64,000 nt of DNA from Massilia sp. BJB1822. GTDB taxonomy: Bacteria; Pseudomonadota; Gammaproteobacteria; Burkholderiales; Burkholderiaceae_D. The position numbers were made by a program, and so were the translations under genes. Position 1 is the first letter of the stretch. The number at the start of each line of letters is the position of its first letter. Below are positions 47,354 to 56,791 of this stretch, piece by piece. The notes under the pieces are model-generated. The model was not told the origin of the DNA and ran no database searches. It worked only from the letters and a program-made list of their open reading frames with translations. The stretch lies in assembly GCF_013369485.1 (NCBI RefSeq), contig NZ_JABWEB010000005.1:186001-250000 (forward strand). The letters are read 5' to 3'.

Positions 47354-48300
47354 GTGCTGCTTCGTTTGCGTACCGTCAGCGCCAGGAAGTAGGCGCCGCA
47401 TACCAGGTTGACCAGGATGCTGACGGTGGTCTTGTAATTGAACAGGTGCTCGACCAGAAGTTGGGCGGCGATGAAGATGCCGATGGCGACCGCGCAGCCC
47501 AGCGGCAGGGTGAGCCGGTGCCGGCTGCTGCCGGCCAGGGCATAAGCGGTGTTGGCGACGAAGATGCCCATGAAGGCCGTCGGCCCGATCAGGCTGGTGG
47601 ACACCGCGACCAGGATGGCGATCAGCGCCAGATAGCGCCGCGTATGGCGCCCATGATCCACGCCCAGGGAAATGGCTTGCTCGCGGCCCAGGGCCAGCAC
47701 GTCGAGCACCGGCAGGGTCTTGCGCGCCGTGGCGCAGACGGCGGCCAGCGCCAGGACCGCGACCATGAGTGACTCGGGCCGCGCCCGGTTGAAGGAGGCG
47801 TAGCTCAAACCCTGGAACACGGCGAATTCGCCGGGGGCGATGCGCAGCTGGACGAATTGCGTGAAGCTGCCGATCACCATGGTCAGCACCAGGCCCAGCA
47901 GCAGTGGACGGTACAGGTCGCTGCCACTGCCGCGCAGCAGCCAGTGGTGCAAGCCCCAGGAATAGGCCAGCATCAAGAAGATGGAAACCAGGAAGTTGCC
48001 GCCCACGCCCAGCAGCGCCTGTCCCTGCGCGCCCAGCAGCAGGAGCAGCAGCGCCTGCCACAGCAGGTAGACCGCCTCGTAACCCATGACCGCCGGCGTC
48101 AGGATGCGGTTGCCGGACAGGGTCTGGAAGGCGATGGCGGACAGCGCAACGCAGACGCCGCCAATGGCGATGGCCGCCAGCCGCAGCAGGCGCTTAGGAA
48201 TGACGTAATCGAAATCCAGCCCCGCGCCCGCAAAAACGAACACGGCGGCAAGCAGGACGACGGCCAGCCAGATTGCCCACAGCGGGATAGCGCGCCTCAT
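47350..48300 (-). CDS. FecCD-family siderophore permease subunit 2
   Basis: The 316-residue protein has about nine to ten membrane segments and the BtuC/FecCD coupling region GREQAISLGVDHGRHTR followed by LIGPTAFMGIFVANTAY. It forms a heterodimeric channel with the preceding permease. It overlaps both neighbours by four bases (ATGA). Confidence 0.92.
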   Translation of the reverse strand: MRRAIPLWAIWLAVVLLAAVFVFAGAGLDFDYVIPKRLLRLAAIAIGGVCVALSAIAFQTLSGNRILTPAVMGYEAVYLLWQALLLLLLGAQGQALLGVGGNFLVSIFLMLAYSWGLHHWLLRGSGSDLYRPLLLGLVLTMVIGSFTQFVQLRIAPGEFAVFQGLSYASFNRARPESLMVAVLALAAVCATARKTLPVLDVLALGREQAISLGVDHGRHTRRYLALIAILVAVSTSLIGPTAFMGIFVANTAYALAGSSRHRLTLPLGCAVAIGIFIAAQLLVEHLFNYKTTVSILVNLVCGAYFLALTVRKRSST

Positions 48301-49247
48301 CGCGCGCCCCGCAACAGCAGCACGAAGAACAGCACGCCGCCCACGCCGCCCGCCGTCAGGCCAATCGGCACCTCGAAGGGATAGAGCAGCAGGCGGCCCG
48401 CGATATCGCAGACCAGCAGCAGGGCCGCGCCGGAGAGGGCAATCAGGGGCAGGGTGCGGCCCAGGTTCTCGCCGTAGCGCCGCGCCACCAGATGCGGCAC
48501 GACCAGACCGACAAAGGGAATCGCGCCCACGGTGATGACGGTGGCCGCCACGGTCACGGACACCAGCAGCAGGCCCAGCGTCATGGTGGCGGCATAGCTC
48601 AGGCCCAGGCTGGTGGCCATGTCCTCGCCCATGCCGAGCACGGTGAAGCGTTGCGCATACAGATAGGTCAGCGCGACGATGGGCAGCACCAGGTAGATGA
48701 GTTCGTAGTGCCCTTCGACGATCTTGGAGAAGTCGCCCAGCAGCCAGCCCTGCATGCTTTGCAGCATGCCCTGGCGGTAGGCATAAAACTCGGCGGCGGC
48801 GCTGAGCACGCTGCCGTACATCAGGCCGATCACCGGCACCAGCACCGTGTTGCGGAAGCGGATGCGGCGAATCAGGGCGATATACAGCAAGCTTGCCGCG
48901 AAGCAGAACACCAGGGCGAACAGCATGCGGCCCAGCGTGCTGTCGGCCAGCGCTGGCGGCAGCGCCGTCAGCGACACCAGGATGCCGAGCTTGGCCGCAT
49001 CCAGGCCGCCCGAGGTGCCTGGTTCGACAAATTTATTGCGTACGATGTGCTGCAGGATCACGCCGCAGACGGACAGGCCGACGCCGGTCAGCACCAGCGC
49101 CGCCAGGCGCGGCAGGCGGCTGGCCGTCAGCGTCAGCCAGGCGTCGCCCGACAGCGAAACCAGCTGCGGCCATGCCAGCTGGCGCGCGCCGACCAGCAGC
49201 GAGGCGCCGCACAGCACGATGAACAAACCAAACAAACGAATCGGCAT
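48297..49247 (-). CDS. FecCD-family siderophore permease subunit 1
   Basis: The 316-residue protein has the FecCD pattern with TASRLPRLAALVLTGVGLSVCG at the first conserved block, MGEDMATSLGLSYA in the coupling helix and PFVGLVVPHLVARRYG. Its start shares one base with the stop of the exporter-fold ABC gene, so the operon is contiguous. Confidence 0.92.
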   Translation of the reverse strand: MPIRLFGLFIVLCGASLLVGARQLAWPQLVSLSGDAWLTLTASRLPRLAALVLTGVGLSVCGVILQHIVRNKFVEPGTSGGLDAAKLGILVSLTALPPALADSTLGRMLFALVFCFAASLLYIALIRRIRFRNTVLVPVIGLMYGSVLSAAAEFYAYRQGMLQSMQGWLLGDFSKIVEGHYELIYLVLPIVALTYLYAQRFTVLGMGEDMATSLGLSYAATMTLGLLLVSVTVAATVITVGAIPFVGLVVPHLVARRYGENLGRTLPLIALSGAALLLVCDIAGRLLLYPFEVPIGLTAGGVGGVLFFVLLLRGAR

Positions 49248-51193
49248 CAGCTATTTGCCTCGCTTGCTGTCATAGCCGTTGCCTCTGCAACCGTCGTCGC
49301 AGCCATTGGCTGTGCAGCAACCACAGCCGGAGCGGAGGGCGTTTCCGCTACCGTTTGCGCTGGCTCTGACGTTGCCGTATCAGGTTGCGCCGTCACCGGT
49401 GAATCCGCTTTCCTCGTCGTTTCTGCTGCCGCTGCTGTCGTCACTGGGCTGGCGGCGATGCGCCAGCCTTTGGCGGCTTGGCGCTGGGCCAGGAATTGCG
49501 CGTAGAGGCCTTGCTTGGCGCGCAGTTGCGCCGGCGTGCCTTGTTCGACCACGCGGCCTTCATCAAGCACCACGATCTGGTCGGCCATGGCGACGGTGGA
49601 GAGCTGGTGCGCGATCACGATCAGCGTGCGCTGGCCGCGCAGCCGCGCCAGCGTGTCGGCGATGGCGGCCTGGTTTTCCGCATCGAGTGCGGCGGTGGCT
49701 TCGTCCACCAGCAGGATGGGCGCGTCCTTGACCAGGGCGCGGGCGATGGCGATGCGCTGCCGTTCGCCGCCCGACAGGCGCGCGCCGCCTTCGCCCACCA
49801 GACTGTCCATGCCTTGCGGCAGGCGCTCGATGATCTCGGCCACGCCGGCCTGGCGCGCTGCCGCCATGATCTCGGCTTCGCTGGCATCGGGCTTGCCGGC
49901 GCGGATATTGTCGGCAATGCTGCCCGCGAACAGGTAATTGTCCTGGAAGATCTGGCTGATCTGGCCGGCCAGCTGGCCGTGGGACATCTGCCGCACATCG
50001 ACGCCGCCTACCAGGACGCTGCCCTGGTCCACGTCGAAGAAGCGGGCGATCAGGCGCGCCAGCGTGGTCTTGCCCGAGCCCGATGTGCCGATCAGCGCCG
50101 TCATGCTGCCCGGCGCGATGCGCAGGCTGACGCCGCGCAGCACTGCGGGTGCAGCCGCCGCATAGTGGAAGTGCACCTCGCGCAATTCGACCGAAGCGTC
50201 GCGCGGCGCCTGTGGCGCGGCAGGTTCCGGCAGGGGCTGGCCGGCATAAATCTCCTCGATTGCTTCGAGCTGGCCGCGGGCGCCGCGCAGCACCTCGCCA
50301 TAGGCGGCCAGTTCCAGCAGCGGGTCGATGAAGCGCACCACCAGCAGCAGGGCGACGATGGCGCCGATCAGGTCTGCGTTGGCCAGCGTGCCGCCCAGAT
50401 GCTGGTTCATCCACAGCGTAGCGGCGATCAGCAGGGTGGCGAAGATGGCCTGCACGGCCCAGACATTGCAGACCGCCGCCAGCGCCGATTGCCAGATCAG
50501 CCGCGCGCCCGCCTGGCGCTGCCGCTCGACGGCTTGTTCAAGGAAGCGCGTGCCGCCGCCTTCGCCATTGAAGGCGCGCAGCACCGACTGCGCCTGGGCG
50601 AATTCCACCATGCGCTGGCTGGCGTCGGCAAAGTGCGCGTGATAAGTTTCGTCGGCGCGGCGCGCGATCCGCGCCGTCAGCACGAAGGCGCCCGCCAGCA
50701 GGGGCAGACCCGCCAGCGCGATCAGGCCCAGCGGCCAATGCAGCGCGAACAGTGCCGCCACGATCACCAGCGGCGTCACCACGCCGCAGATCACGGGCGT
50801 GAACACATGGGCAGGCAACTGGGCCACGGCCATCATGCCCTGGGTGACGACGTGGCCGAGGCGGGCCGTATTCTGTGCCGTGAACCAGCCCACCGGCAGA
50901 CGCGCGACGTGCTCGCCCAGACGATGGCGGCCGCTTTGCAGGAGGGAGACGCCGACGCGGATGCCGGCCCGCTCCACCTGGCGCCGCCAGGCCCAGCAGA
51001 TGGCCATGCCGATCAGCAGCGCGACCAGCCAGGGCGCGGCCCCGGCTGCATCGCCTACAAGCAGGAGACCCAGCGCGGGCGCCAGGGTCGTGATGGTCAG
51101 CCCGCACAGCAGGCCGTAGCTCACCGCCAGCCAGAGGTAGCGGCGCAGGATGGCGACATCCTTGCCCAGCAATTGCAAAAAGGTTTTCAGCAT
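49247..51193 (-). CDS. Exporter-fold ABC half-transporter, YbtQ/IrtB-like, with C-terminal extension
   Basis: The 648-residue protein has six membrane helices and a C-terminal ATPase with Walker A GTSGSGKT, signature LSGGERQRIAIARAL and Walker B ILLVDEATAALD. Half-transporters of this fold in siderophore loci (YbtPQ of Yersinia, IrtAB of Mycobacterium) import Fe-siderophore. After the family end near AQFLAQRQAAKGWR there are about 70 extra Ala/Thr/Val/Pro-rich residues with no recognised domain. ATG 51193 is preferred; it overlaps the preceding gene by seven bases. Confidence 0.9.
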   Translation of the reverse strand: MLKTFLQLLGKDVAILRRYLWLAVSYGLLCGLTITTLAPALGLLLVGDAAGAAPWLVALLIGMAICWAWRRQVERAGIRVGVSLLQSGRHRLGEHVARLPVGWFTAQNTARLGHVVTQGMMAVAQLPAHVFTPVICGVVTPLVIVAALFALHWPLGLIALAGLPLLAGAFVLTARIARRADETYHAHFADASQRMVEFAQAQSVLRAFNGEGGGTRFLEQAVERQRQAGARLIWQSALAAVCNVWAVQAIFATLLIAATLWMNQHLGGTLANADLIGAIVALLLVVRFIDPLLELAAYGEVLRGARGQLEAIEEIYAGQPLPEPAAPQAPRDASVELREVHFHYAAAAPAVLRGVSLRIAPGSMTALIGTSGSGKTTLARLIARFFDVDQGSVLVGGVDVRQMSHGQLAGQISQIFQDNYLFAGSIADNIRAGKPDASEAEIMAAARQAGVAEIIERLPQGMDSLVGEGGARLSGGERQRIAIARALVKDAPILLVDEATAALDAENQAAIADTLARLRGQRTLIVIAHQLSTVAMADQIVVLDEGRVVEQGTPAQLRAKQGLYAQFLAQRQAAKGWRIAASPVTTAAAAETTRKADSPVTAQPDTATSEPAQTVAETPSAPAVVAAQPMAATTVAEATAMTASEANS

Positions 51194-52977
51194 GACGATT
51201 CCTCCGGCTCGGTGGATGTGGTGTAGCCCCCCTGGGCCCACAGCCGCGCATAGCGGCCTTCCTGTGCCAGCAGTTGCGCATGGCTGCCTTGTTCGACGAT
51301 GGCGCCGCCGTCCAGCACGAGGACGCGGTCGGCCTGCATCACCGTGTCGAGCCGGTGCGCGATCACCAGCAGGGTGCGGCCCTGGGCGAAGCGCGACAGG
51401 GCGTCCTGGATCGCCACCTCGTTGCCGGCATCGGCGGCGGCCGTGGCTTCATCGAGCACGAGGATGGGAGGATCGAGCAGCACGGCGCGGGCGATGCTCA
51501 CGCGCTGGCGCTCGCCGCCGGACAATTGGGCATCTTCGCCCACCACCGAGTCGTAGCCGCGCGGCAGGGCCAGGATGGTTTCATGGATATTGGCGGCGCG
51601 TGCCGCCGCTTCGATTTCCTGCTGGCTGGCAGTAGGGCGGCCGAGGGCGATGTTGTCGCGCACGCTGGCATGGATCAGGCGCACTTCCTGCAGCACGAAA
51701 CCGATGCGCCGGTAGAGCTGCGCACTTTCGATCTGGCGCAAATCCGCGCCGCCGAGCGTGATGCGGCCCTGGCTCGGATCGAAGAAGCGCAGCAGCAGGC
51801 GCGCCAGCGTCGACTTGCCTGCGCCCGAAGGGCCGACGATGGCCGTCACCGTGCCGGGAGCGAGGGTGAAGCTGATGTCTTGCAACGCCTGCTGTTCCGC
51901 GCCGTAGGCATAGCCCACGTTCTCGAAACGGACTTCATGGCCGCTGGGCAGCGCTTGCTGGCCGGGCGCGGGTGCTGCCAGTACGGGCGTATCCAGCAGC
52001 GCCTGCACGCGCTGGGCGGCGCCGGTAGCGCCCTGCAGATCGTGCAGCAGCGTGTGCAGCAGGAGAACGGGAGCGCAGATGCCCGGCGCCACCAGGGCGA
52101 AGGGCAGCACGTCGGCCGGGGCGATCCAGCCCAGGCTCGTGAACAGCGCGCCGAAGCCCAGCACCACGCCCAGCACCGTCACCGGGGCGACCAGCGCGTG
52201 GGCATGGGCCATGGCCGCCACCAGGGGCCGCGTGAAGTTGGCGAAGGATTGGGCGAAGCCATCGACCGCCTCGCGGTAGCCCTCATGCGCCTGGCCGCTG
52301 GTGCCAAAGGCCTTGACCACGGGGATGCCGTTCACGAATTCGACGGTTGCGCTGTTGAGGCGTCCGAGGCGGCCGACAAACTCCTGCATATTCACGCCGC
52401 TGGCTTTCATGGCCCGTTGCAGGAACAGGAAGAAGCCGGGGAAGGGCAGCAGGGCGGCGATGGCCATGCGCCAGTCGAGCGCAAACAGGTAGATGGCCGA
52501 GATCAGGATGGCGCCCGCCGCCCGTCCCACTGCCGTGTAGAAGTGGGCGGTCAGGCTGTGCAAGGTGGCGATATCGTCCTGCATCGCCTGTTTGACCTCG
52601 CCCGAGGCGCGCTCGGTGAACCAGCCCAGCGGCACCTGGGCCAGGCGCTGGGCGGCGGCCCGGCGCAGATGGTGGGTAATGTGGCCGTCGGCCATATGGG
52701 CCAGCAGCTCGCCGGCGGAAACCAGGGCCATACCGAGCAGCATGCTGACCACGCTGACGATCACGATGCGCCAGATGGCGTCTTGCACGGCATTACCGCT
52801 GTCGGCCAGGACGGTCGCCGCGATCTGGGCGATGCCGGCCAAGGGCACCAGCGTCAGCGCGGTGCCTAGCGCTGCCAGGATGGCGGCAGCGATCAAACGC
52901 CCATGGATGGGCTGCAATACCCGGCGGATCGGGCCGGGTTCCTTGGGCTTGGCCGAAGCCGTGTCATGAATGCTCAT
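51187..52977 (-). CDS. Exporter-fold ABC half-transporter, YbtP/IrtA-like
   Basis: The 596-residue partner has six membrane helices, Walker A GPSGAGKS, signature LSGGERQRVSIARAV and Walker B ILVLDEATAAADAG. It should form a heterodimer with the next gene. It is the first gene of the operon and its promoter carries the best Fur box in the window. Import or reduction of Fe-siderophore is the favoured role; export of a siderophore is the alternative, but no synthesis genes are nearby. Confidence 0.9.
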   Translation of the reverse strand: MSIHDTASAKPKEPGPIRRVLQPIHGRLIAAAILAALGTALTLVPLAGIAQIAATVLADSGNAVQDAIWRIVIVSVVSMLLGMALVSAGELLAHMADGHITHHLRRAAAQRLAQVPLGWFTERASGEVKQAMQDDIATLHSLTAHFYTAVGRAAGAILISAIYLFALDWRMAIAALLPFPGFFLFLQRAMKASGVNMQEFVGRLGRLNSATVEFVNGIPVVKAFGTSGQAHEGYREAVDGFAQSFANFTRPLVAAMAHAHALVAPVTVLGVVLGFGALFTSLGWIAPADVLPFALVAPGICAPVLLLHTLLHDLQGATGAAQRVQALLDTPVLAAPAPGQQALPSGHEVRFENVGYAYGAEQQALQDISFTLAPGTVTAIVGPSGAGKSTLARLLLRFFDPSQGRITLGGADLRQIESAQLYRRIGFVLQEVRLIHASVRDNIALGRPTASQQEIEAAARAANIHETILALPRGYDSVVGEDAQLSGGERQRVSIARAVLLDPPILVLDEATAAADAGNEVAIQDALSRFAQGRTLLVIAHRLDTVMQADRVLVLDGGAIVEQGSHAQLLAQEGRYARLWAQGGYTTSTEPEESSC

Positions 52978-53000
52978 AATGGCATGGTCCTTTGGGAAAT

Positions 53001-53034
53001 AATATAAAGACGAATCATAATGAGAATCATTTAC
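53001..53034 (-). promoter_or_regulatory. Iron-regulated promoter with Fur box
   Basis: CATAATGAGAATCATTTAC at 53016-53034 matches the 19-base Fur consensus at 15 positions by my count. A candidate -10 on the minus strand is TATATT (53001-53006), so Fur bound here would block the ABC operon. Confidence 0.72.
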
Positions 53035-53133
53035 AAAATTGGAAACACTTTAGCCCGCCGAAGAAGCATGACATCGTGTGAGTACGGCACGCAGGGTGGG
53101 TGTTAAGATCGCGCCTCAAAAAATGCCACACGA

Positions 53134-53156
53134 TTTAGTTTCATCATACTAAACTA
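53134..53156. promoter_or_regulatory. Candidate TetR operator
   Basis: TTTAGT (53134-53139) and ACTAAA (53148-53153) form an inverted repeat, overlapped by TAGTTT/AAACTA. It lies before the TetR-family gene in the divergent region, so autoregulation is plausible. Confidence 0.4.
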
Positions 53157-53222
53157 ATTAAAGTGAATGAACAAGACGGACAATTTGTCCGCCTGGCTGC
53201 GGCCATCGATCAAGGAACCAGC

Positions 53223-53843
53223 ATGAACTCGCCACAACAGACGCCGGCGCGGGGACGCCCGCGCACCATTACCCGCGAACGCATCGCCGATGCGGGCATC
53301 GCGATCGGCCTGCCCAGCATTACCTTCGTCGGCGTCGCCGCCGCGCTTGGGGTCAGCCATATGGCGCTCTACAAGCATGTGGCGAGCCTGGAGGCGCTTA
53401 AGCATCTGGTGGCGGAGGAGATTTTCAGCCGCTGGCAGATTCCGCGGGCCAGCGCGGCGGAACGCTGCGATTTGAAGGACTACCTGATCGCCTTCACCAA
53501 TTCAGTCAGGGAGTTCGTCAAGGCCCACCCTGGGTTGACGCCCTACGTCATCCGCCGCGTGGCCGCCACCCAGCCCATGCTGGACAAGATCGACGAACAC
53601 CAGAACCATATCGCCGCGGCCTATGGTGTATCGAAGGAGCAGGCACGCTGGCTGCTGGCGACCGTGGCCTTCCACGGAATCGCCGTGGCCGACACCATGT
53701 ATTCGGTGGCCGGCCGCGAACCGGTGGTGGCGGCCGACCGCGCTGCCGAAGAGGCGGAGATGGAGGCGGAATTCAATCAGGGCATGTATGCGCTCATCGT
53801 CGGTGCGCTGCTTATTCTGAAGGACGGCTCTCTCCCGGTTTGA
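53223..53843 (+). CDS. TetR/AcrR-family transcriptional regulator
   Basis: The 206-residue protein has a helix-turn-helix at about 18-60 (TRERIADAGIAIGLPSITFVGVAAALGVSHMALYKHV, split here only by domain) and an all-helical ligand domain with a WHG-like FHGIAVAD region. AAGGA lies six bases before ATG 53223; a GTG at 53163 is an upstream alternative. It is divergent from the siderophore ABC operon and may regulate it or itself. Ligand unknown. Confidence 0.87.
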   Translation: MNSPQQTPARGRPRTITRERIADAGIAIGLPSITFVGVAAALGVSHMALYKHVASLEALKHLVAEEIFSRWQIPRASAAERCDLKDYLIAFTNSVREFVKAHPGLTPYVIRRVAATQPMLDKIDEHQNHIAAAYGVSKEQARWLLATVAFHGIAVADTMYSVAGREPVVAADRAAEEAEMEAEFNQGMYALIVGALLILKDGSLPV

Positions 53844-53954
53844 GTCCTCCTTGCGACAGTTTCGCTCCCGATTGGGCCGGTTTCGTCGCAGCGGGGTTGC
53901 CAGGCCGGCAAGCTCACGCAACAATGCGGCTTCCGAACCGCAGCGACCCGTCCC

Positions 53955-55043
53955 ATGAACCGCACCGCCTCCGTTCCCGCCAAACCAGGCCGCAGCCGCC
54001 TGCACCGCTTCCTCATCGACGCCTTTTACGTCCTGATCTTCAACTTCGCTTGCGCGGTGATGATCACCTATGTTTTCGGCAATGGCCGCGAGTTTTGGCG
54101 CACCCTGCTGATCTCCAACTGCATAGGCTTGATTGCCTTCACCATGATCGACGGCATACGCCTGCTGGTCTGGGGGCATGAGAAAAAGCCGTCCTGGCCT
54201 AAGTTCATCCTGATGCTGGCCCTTTCCATGCCGATCGCCCAGTTCCTGGGGGCGCATCTGGCCGGCTTGCTGTTGGGCGCGAAGCTCGAGTATCTGTATT
54301 CCCTGCACGCCGGCCTGATCAACGGCCTGGTATTTACGCTGATGACGACGGTCGCCGCCACACTCTTCTTCGGCAATCGCGACCGCCTGATGCGGGCCCG
54401 CGCTGAAGCGGCGCTGGAAAAGGCGCGCGCCGAAGCGGTCGAGCGCCAGGCTTTGCAAGCGCAATTGCAACTGCTGCAGGCGCAGATCGAGCCGCATATG
54501 CTGTTCAACACACTGGCCAATCTGCAAGGCCTGATCGCCATCGATCCGGCGCGCGCCCAGCAGATGCTGGACCAGCTGATACGCTATCTGCGCGCCACCT
54601 TGCTGTCCTCGCGCGCGCAAAGCACCACGCTGGAGCAGGAATTTGCGCTGATGGATGCTTACCTTGGCCTGATGTCGGTGCGCATGGGCGAGCGCTTGAG
54701 CTATGCCTTCGAACTGCCTGCCGAATTGCAGGCAGCCAAGGTGCCGCCCATGCTGCTGCAGCCGCTGGTGGAAAACGCCATTGCCCACGGCCTGGAACCG
54801 AAGATCGAGGGCGGCCATATTGCCGTCAGCGCCCGCATGCAGGCAGGGCGGCTGGAACTGAGCGTGGCCGACAATGGCCGCGGCCCCGACGCCGGTCCCG
54901 GCAAGGAAGGCACCAATGTGGGCCTGTCGAACACGCGTGAACGCCTGCAAGCCCTGTATGGCAACGCTGCCTCGCTGACCTTGGAAGCGGCGGCGCCGGC
55001 CGGTGCGCTTGCCCGCATCCTTCTCCCCATCCAAACCCTTTGA
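53955..55043 (+). CDS. LytS-family sensor histidine kinase
   Basis: The 362-residue protein has four membrane segments in the first 150 residues, a coiled-coil linker rich in Ala/Glu/Arg, and the His_kinase (PF06580-type) signature QAQIEPHMLFNTLANLQ with phosphoacceptor H181. LQPLVENAIAHGL is the N box and SVADNGRGP the G box. It is followed 10 bases later by its LytTR regulator. Signal sensed is unknown. Confidence 0.92.
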   Translation: MNRTASVPAKPGRSRLHRFLIDAFYVLIFNFACAVMITYVFGNGREFWRTLLISNCIGLIAFTMIDGIRLLVWGHEKKPSWPKFILMLALSMPIAQFLGAHLAGLLLGAKLEYLYSLHAGLINGLVFTLMTTVAATLFFGNRDRLMRARAEAALEKARAEAVERQALQAQLQLLQAQIEPHMLFNTLANLQGLIAIDPARAQQMLDQLIRYLRATLLSSRAQSTTLEQEFALMDAYLGLMSVRMGERLSYAFELPAELQAAKVPPMLLQPLVENAIAHGLEPKIEGGHIAVSARMQAGRLELSVADNGRGPDAGPGKEGTNVGLSNTRERLQALYGNAASLTLEAAAPAGALARILLPIQTL

Positions 55044-55053
55044 CACAAGCAAG

Positions 55054-55854
55054 ATGACGACAGCATTGATTGCAGAAGATGAACCTATTCTGGCCGCGAC
55101 CCTGGTTCAAGCCTTGCAGCGCCTGTGGCCCGAACTGGAGATCGTGGCGACCTGCCCGAACGGCGTGGCCGCGCTGGAACAGGCGCTGGCTCTGCGCCCC
55201 GACGTACTTTTCTTCGATATCAAAATGCCCGGAAAAAGCGGGCTGCAAGCGGCTGAGGAATTGAGCGAGCATTGGGCTGGCGACCAGCCTTTCCCGCAAA
55301 TCGTTTTCGTCACGGCCTATGATGAATACGCGCTCCAAGCCTTCGAGCGCGAGGCCGCCGACTATGTGCTGAAGCCGATCAGCGATGAGCGCCTGGCACG
55401 CACCGTGGCGCGTCTGCGCCAGCGCTTGCAGGCCAGACCGGTCAGCGGCGGCATGGACGATCTGCTGACCCAACTGCGCGCGCTGACGGCTGGCCCGGCG
55501 GCGCAAGCCCTGGCGGCACCGGCCGCCGAACGCCTGACCCTGATCCGGGCCGCTGTCGGCAACCAGGTGCGCATGATCCCGGTGCAGGAGGTGGTGTTCT
55601 TCGAGGCGCTGGACAAATACGTGAACGTGGTCACGGCCGATAGTGAAGCCCTGATCCGCACCAGCCTGAAGGAGCTGCTGCCCCAACTGGACAGCCAGCA
55701 GTTCTGGCAAGTTCATCGCGGCACCATCGTCAACTCGGCTTGCGTGGTCAGCGCGGTGCGCGATGAAAGCGGCAAGCTGACGCTGAACCTGCGCAGCCGT
55801 GACGAGAAGCTGCGCGTCAGTCCCCTCTACGCCCACCTGTTCCGCCAGATGTGA
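55054..55854 (+). CDS. LytTR-family response regulator
   Basis: The 266-residue protein has a receiver domain (acidic E8/D9/E10 region, phospho-acceptor D55 in FFDIKMPG, LKPI after the conserved Lys) and a LytTR DNA-binding domain from about residue 155 with VVFFEALDKYVNVVT and FWQVHRGTIVNSACV. ATG 55054 (MTTALIAEDEP) is the family start. It pairs with the kinase just upstream, as in LytST/AlgZR-type systems. The downstream 55855-55941 contains no gene. Confidence 0.93.
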   Translation: MTTALIAEDEPILAATLVQALQRLWPELEIVATCPNGVAALEQALALRPDVLFFDIKMPGKSGLQAAEELSEHWAGDQPFPQIVFVTAYDEYALQAFEREAADYVLKPISDERLARTVARLRQRLQARPVSGGMDDLLTQLRALTAGPAAQALAAPAAERLTLIRAAVGNQVRMIPVQEVVFFEALDKYVNVVTADSEALIRTSLKELLPQLDSQQFWQVHRGTIVNSACVVSAVRDESGKLTLNLRSRDEKLRVSPLYAHLFRQM

Positions 55855-55941
55855 TTTCGCCGGATGCGATCAGAATCCCGGCTGGGCGCTGAAAAGATTT
55901 GCTGACATTGTGCAGCGACAGCAGCGGCTCGGCGGCGCGCA

Positions 55942-56598
55942 TCATTGGCCCAGCTCTTTTAGGCGTGCCTCGGCGGCGGTGCTGTATTTGCTGGCTGGCG
56001 TGATTGCGGCCAGCTGGCGCAGATAGGCGATTTCGTCGGCGCTGCGCTTTTCGTCCTCGGCGATACTGGCGGCCAAATTCAGCAGGCCGGCGCGTACCTG
56101 GGGCGACGCTTGGCCGAAGACCTTGGAGTCGATGGCCGCCTGCACGGCGCGCTTGCCGCCCGCGCCGCGGTTCATGAAGCCGGGCAGGGAGAGCAGGGTG
56201 TTGGCGGCCACCAGGCGGGTTTCGATGCTTTCGGGCGTGCCGTTGAACAGGGCTTCGTCATGTTCGGGCGTGAGCTGGGCCAGCGCCTTTTCGATGGCGT
56301 TGGCGCCTTTTTCGGCATACTTCAGCTTATCCCAGGGCATCATGGCGTTGCGGCCCTTCAGGGCGGTGGCGGCGCCTTCGTAGGCGGCCAGCAGCGGATG
56401 GGAGGGATTGGCGGCGGCCAGTGCGGAGAAGGCGGCAATGGCGGCATCGCTTGCCTTGCTGCCGCCCTTCATCGCCGCCTTGAACTGCTGGTGCGCCTGG
56501 GAGAAGCCGTCGGGCGCCGCCTCCTGCGGGGCGGCGCTGGAGGCGATGGCTGCTGTTGCCAGCATGGTGGCGACGAGGGTTTTCAGGGTGTATTCCAT
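55942..56598 (-). CDS. Periplasmic helical-repeat (TPR-like) protein of unknown function
   Basis: The 218-residue protein has a signal peptide (MLATAAIASSAAPQ) and a helical domain with repeat-like pairs: AAIAAFSALAAANPSHPLLAAYEGAA, and a C-terminal EIAYLRQLAAITPASKYSTAAEARLKEL that resembles TPR ends. AAGGAG lies seven bases before ATG 56598. Family not recognised. It converges with the LytTR regulator. Confidence 0.7.
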   Translation of the reverse strand: MEYTLKTLVATMLATAAIASSAAPQEAAPDGFSQAHQQFKAAMKGGSKASDAAIAAFSALAAANPSHPLLAAYEGAATALKGRNAMMPWDKLKYAEKGANAIEKALAQLTPEHDEALFNGTPESIETRLVAANTLLSLPGFMNRGAGGKRAVQAAIDSKVFGQASPQVRAGLLNLAASIAEDEKRSADEIAYLRQLAAITPASKYSTAAEARLKELGQ

Positions 56599-56751
56599 TC
56601 CAGGCTCCTTGTGGTTGGCTGATCGATGTGGCAAGACTATCGATGGCCGGAACCGGCATCCATGCGGATGCGACGAAACAGGGTTATCTGGCGGCGAAAC
56701 GGGGATGGCATGGCGCCATCTGGTCCATTGACGAAAAAACGTAAAACTGTC

Positions 56752-56780
56752 TCGACATTTGAAAAACGGCTGTATATAAT
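56752..56780 (+). promoter_or_regulatory. Promoter of tRNA-Asn copy 2
   Basis: TCGACA (56752-56757) and TATAAT (56775-56780) are 17 bases apart. The sequence from TATATAATGCGGCC is repeated at 61962-61975 in front of the tRNA pseudogene. Confidence 0.8.
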
Positions 56781-56791
56781 GCGGCCTCTTT

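Noticed and set aside
49478..51226. Long plus-strand frame in the ABC transporter region
   Set aside because: It mirrors the strongly conserved ABC half-transporter on the other strand and shows no motifs of its own.
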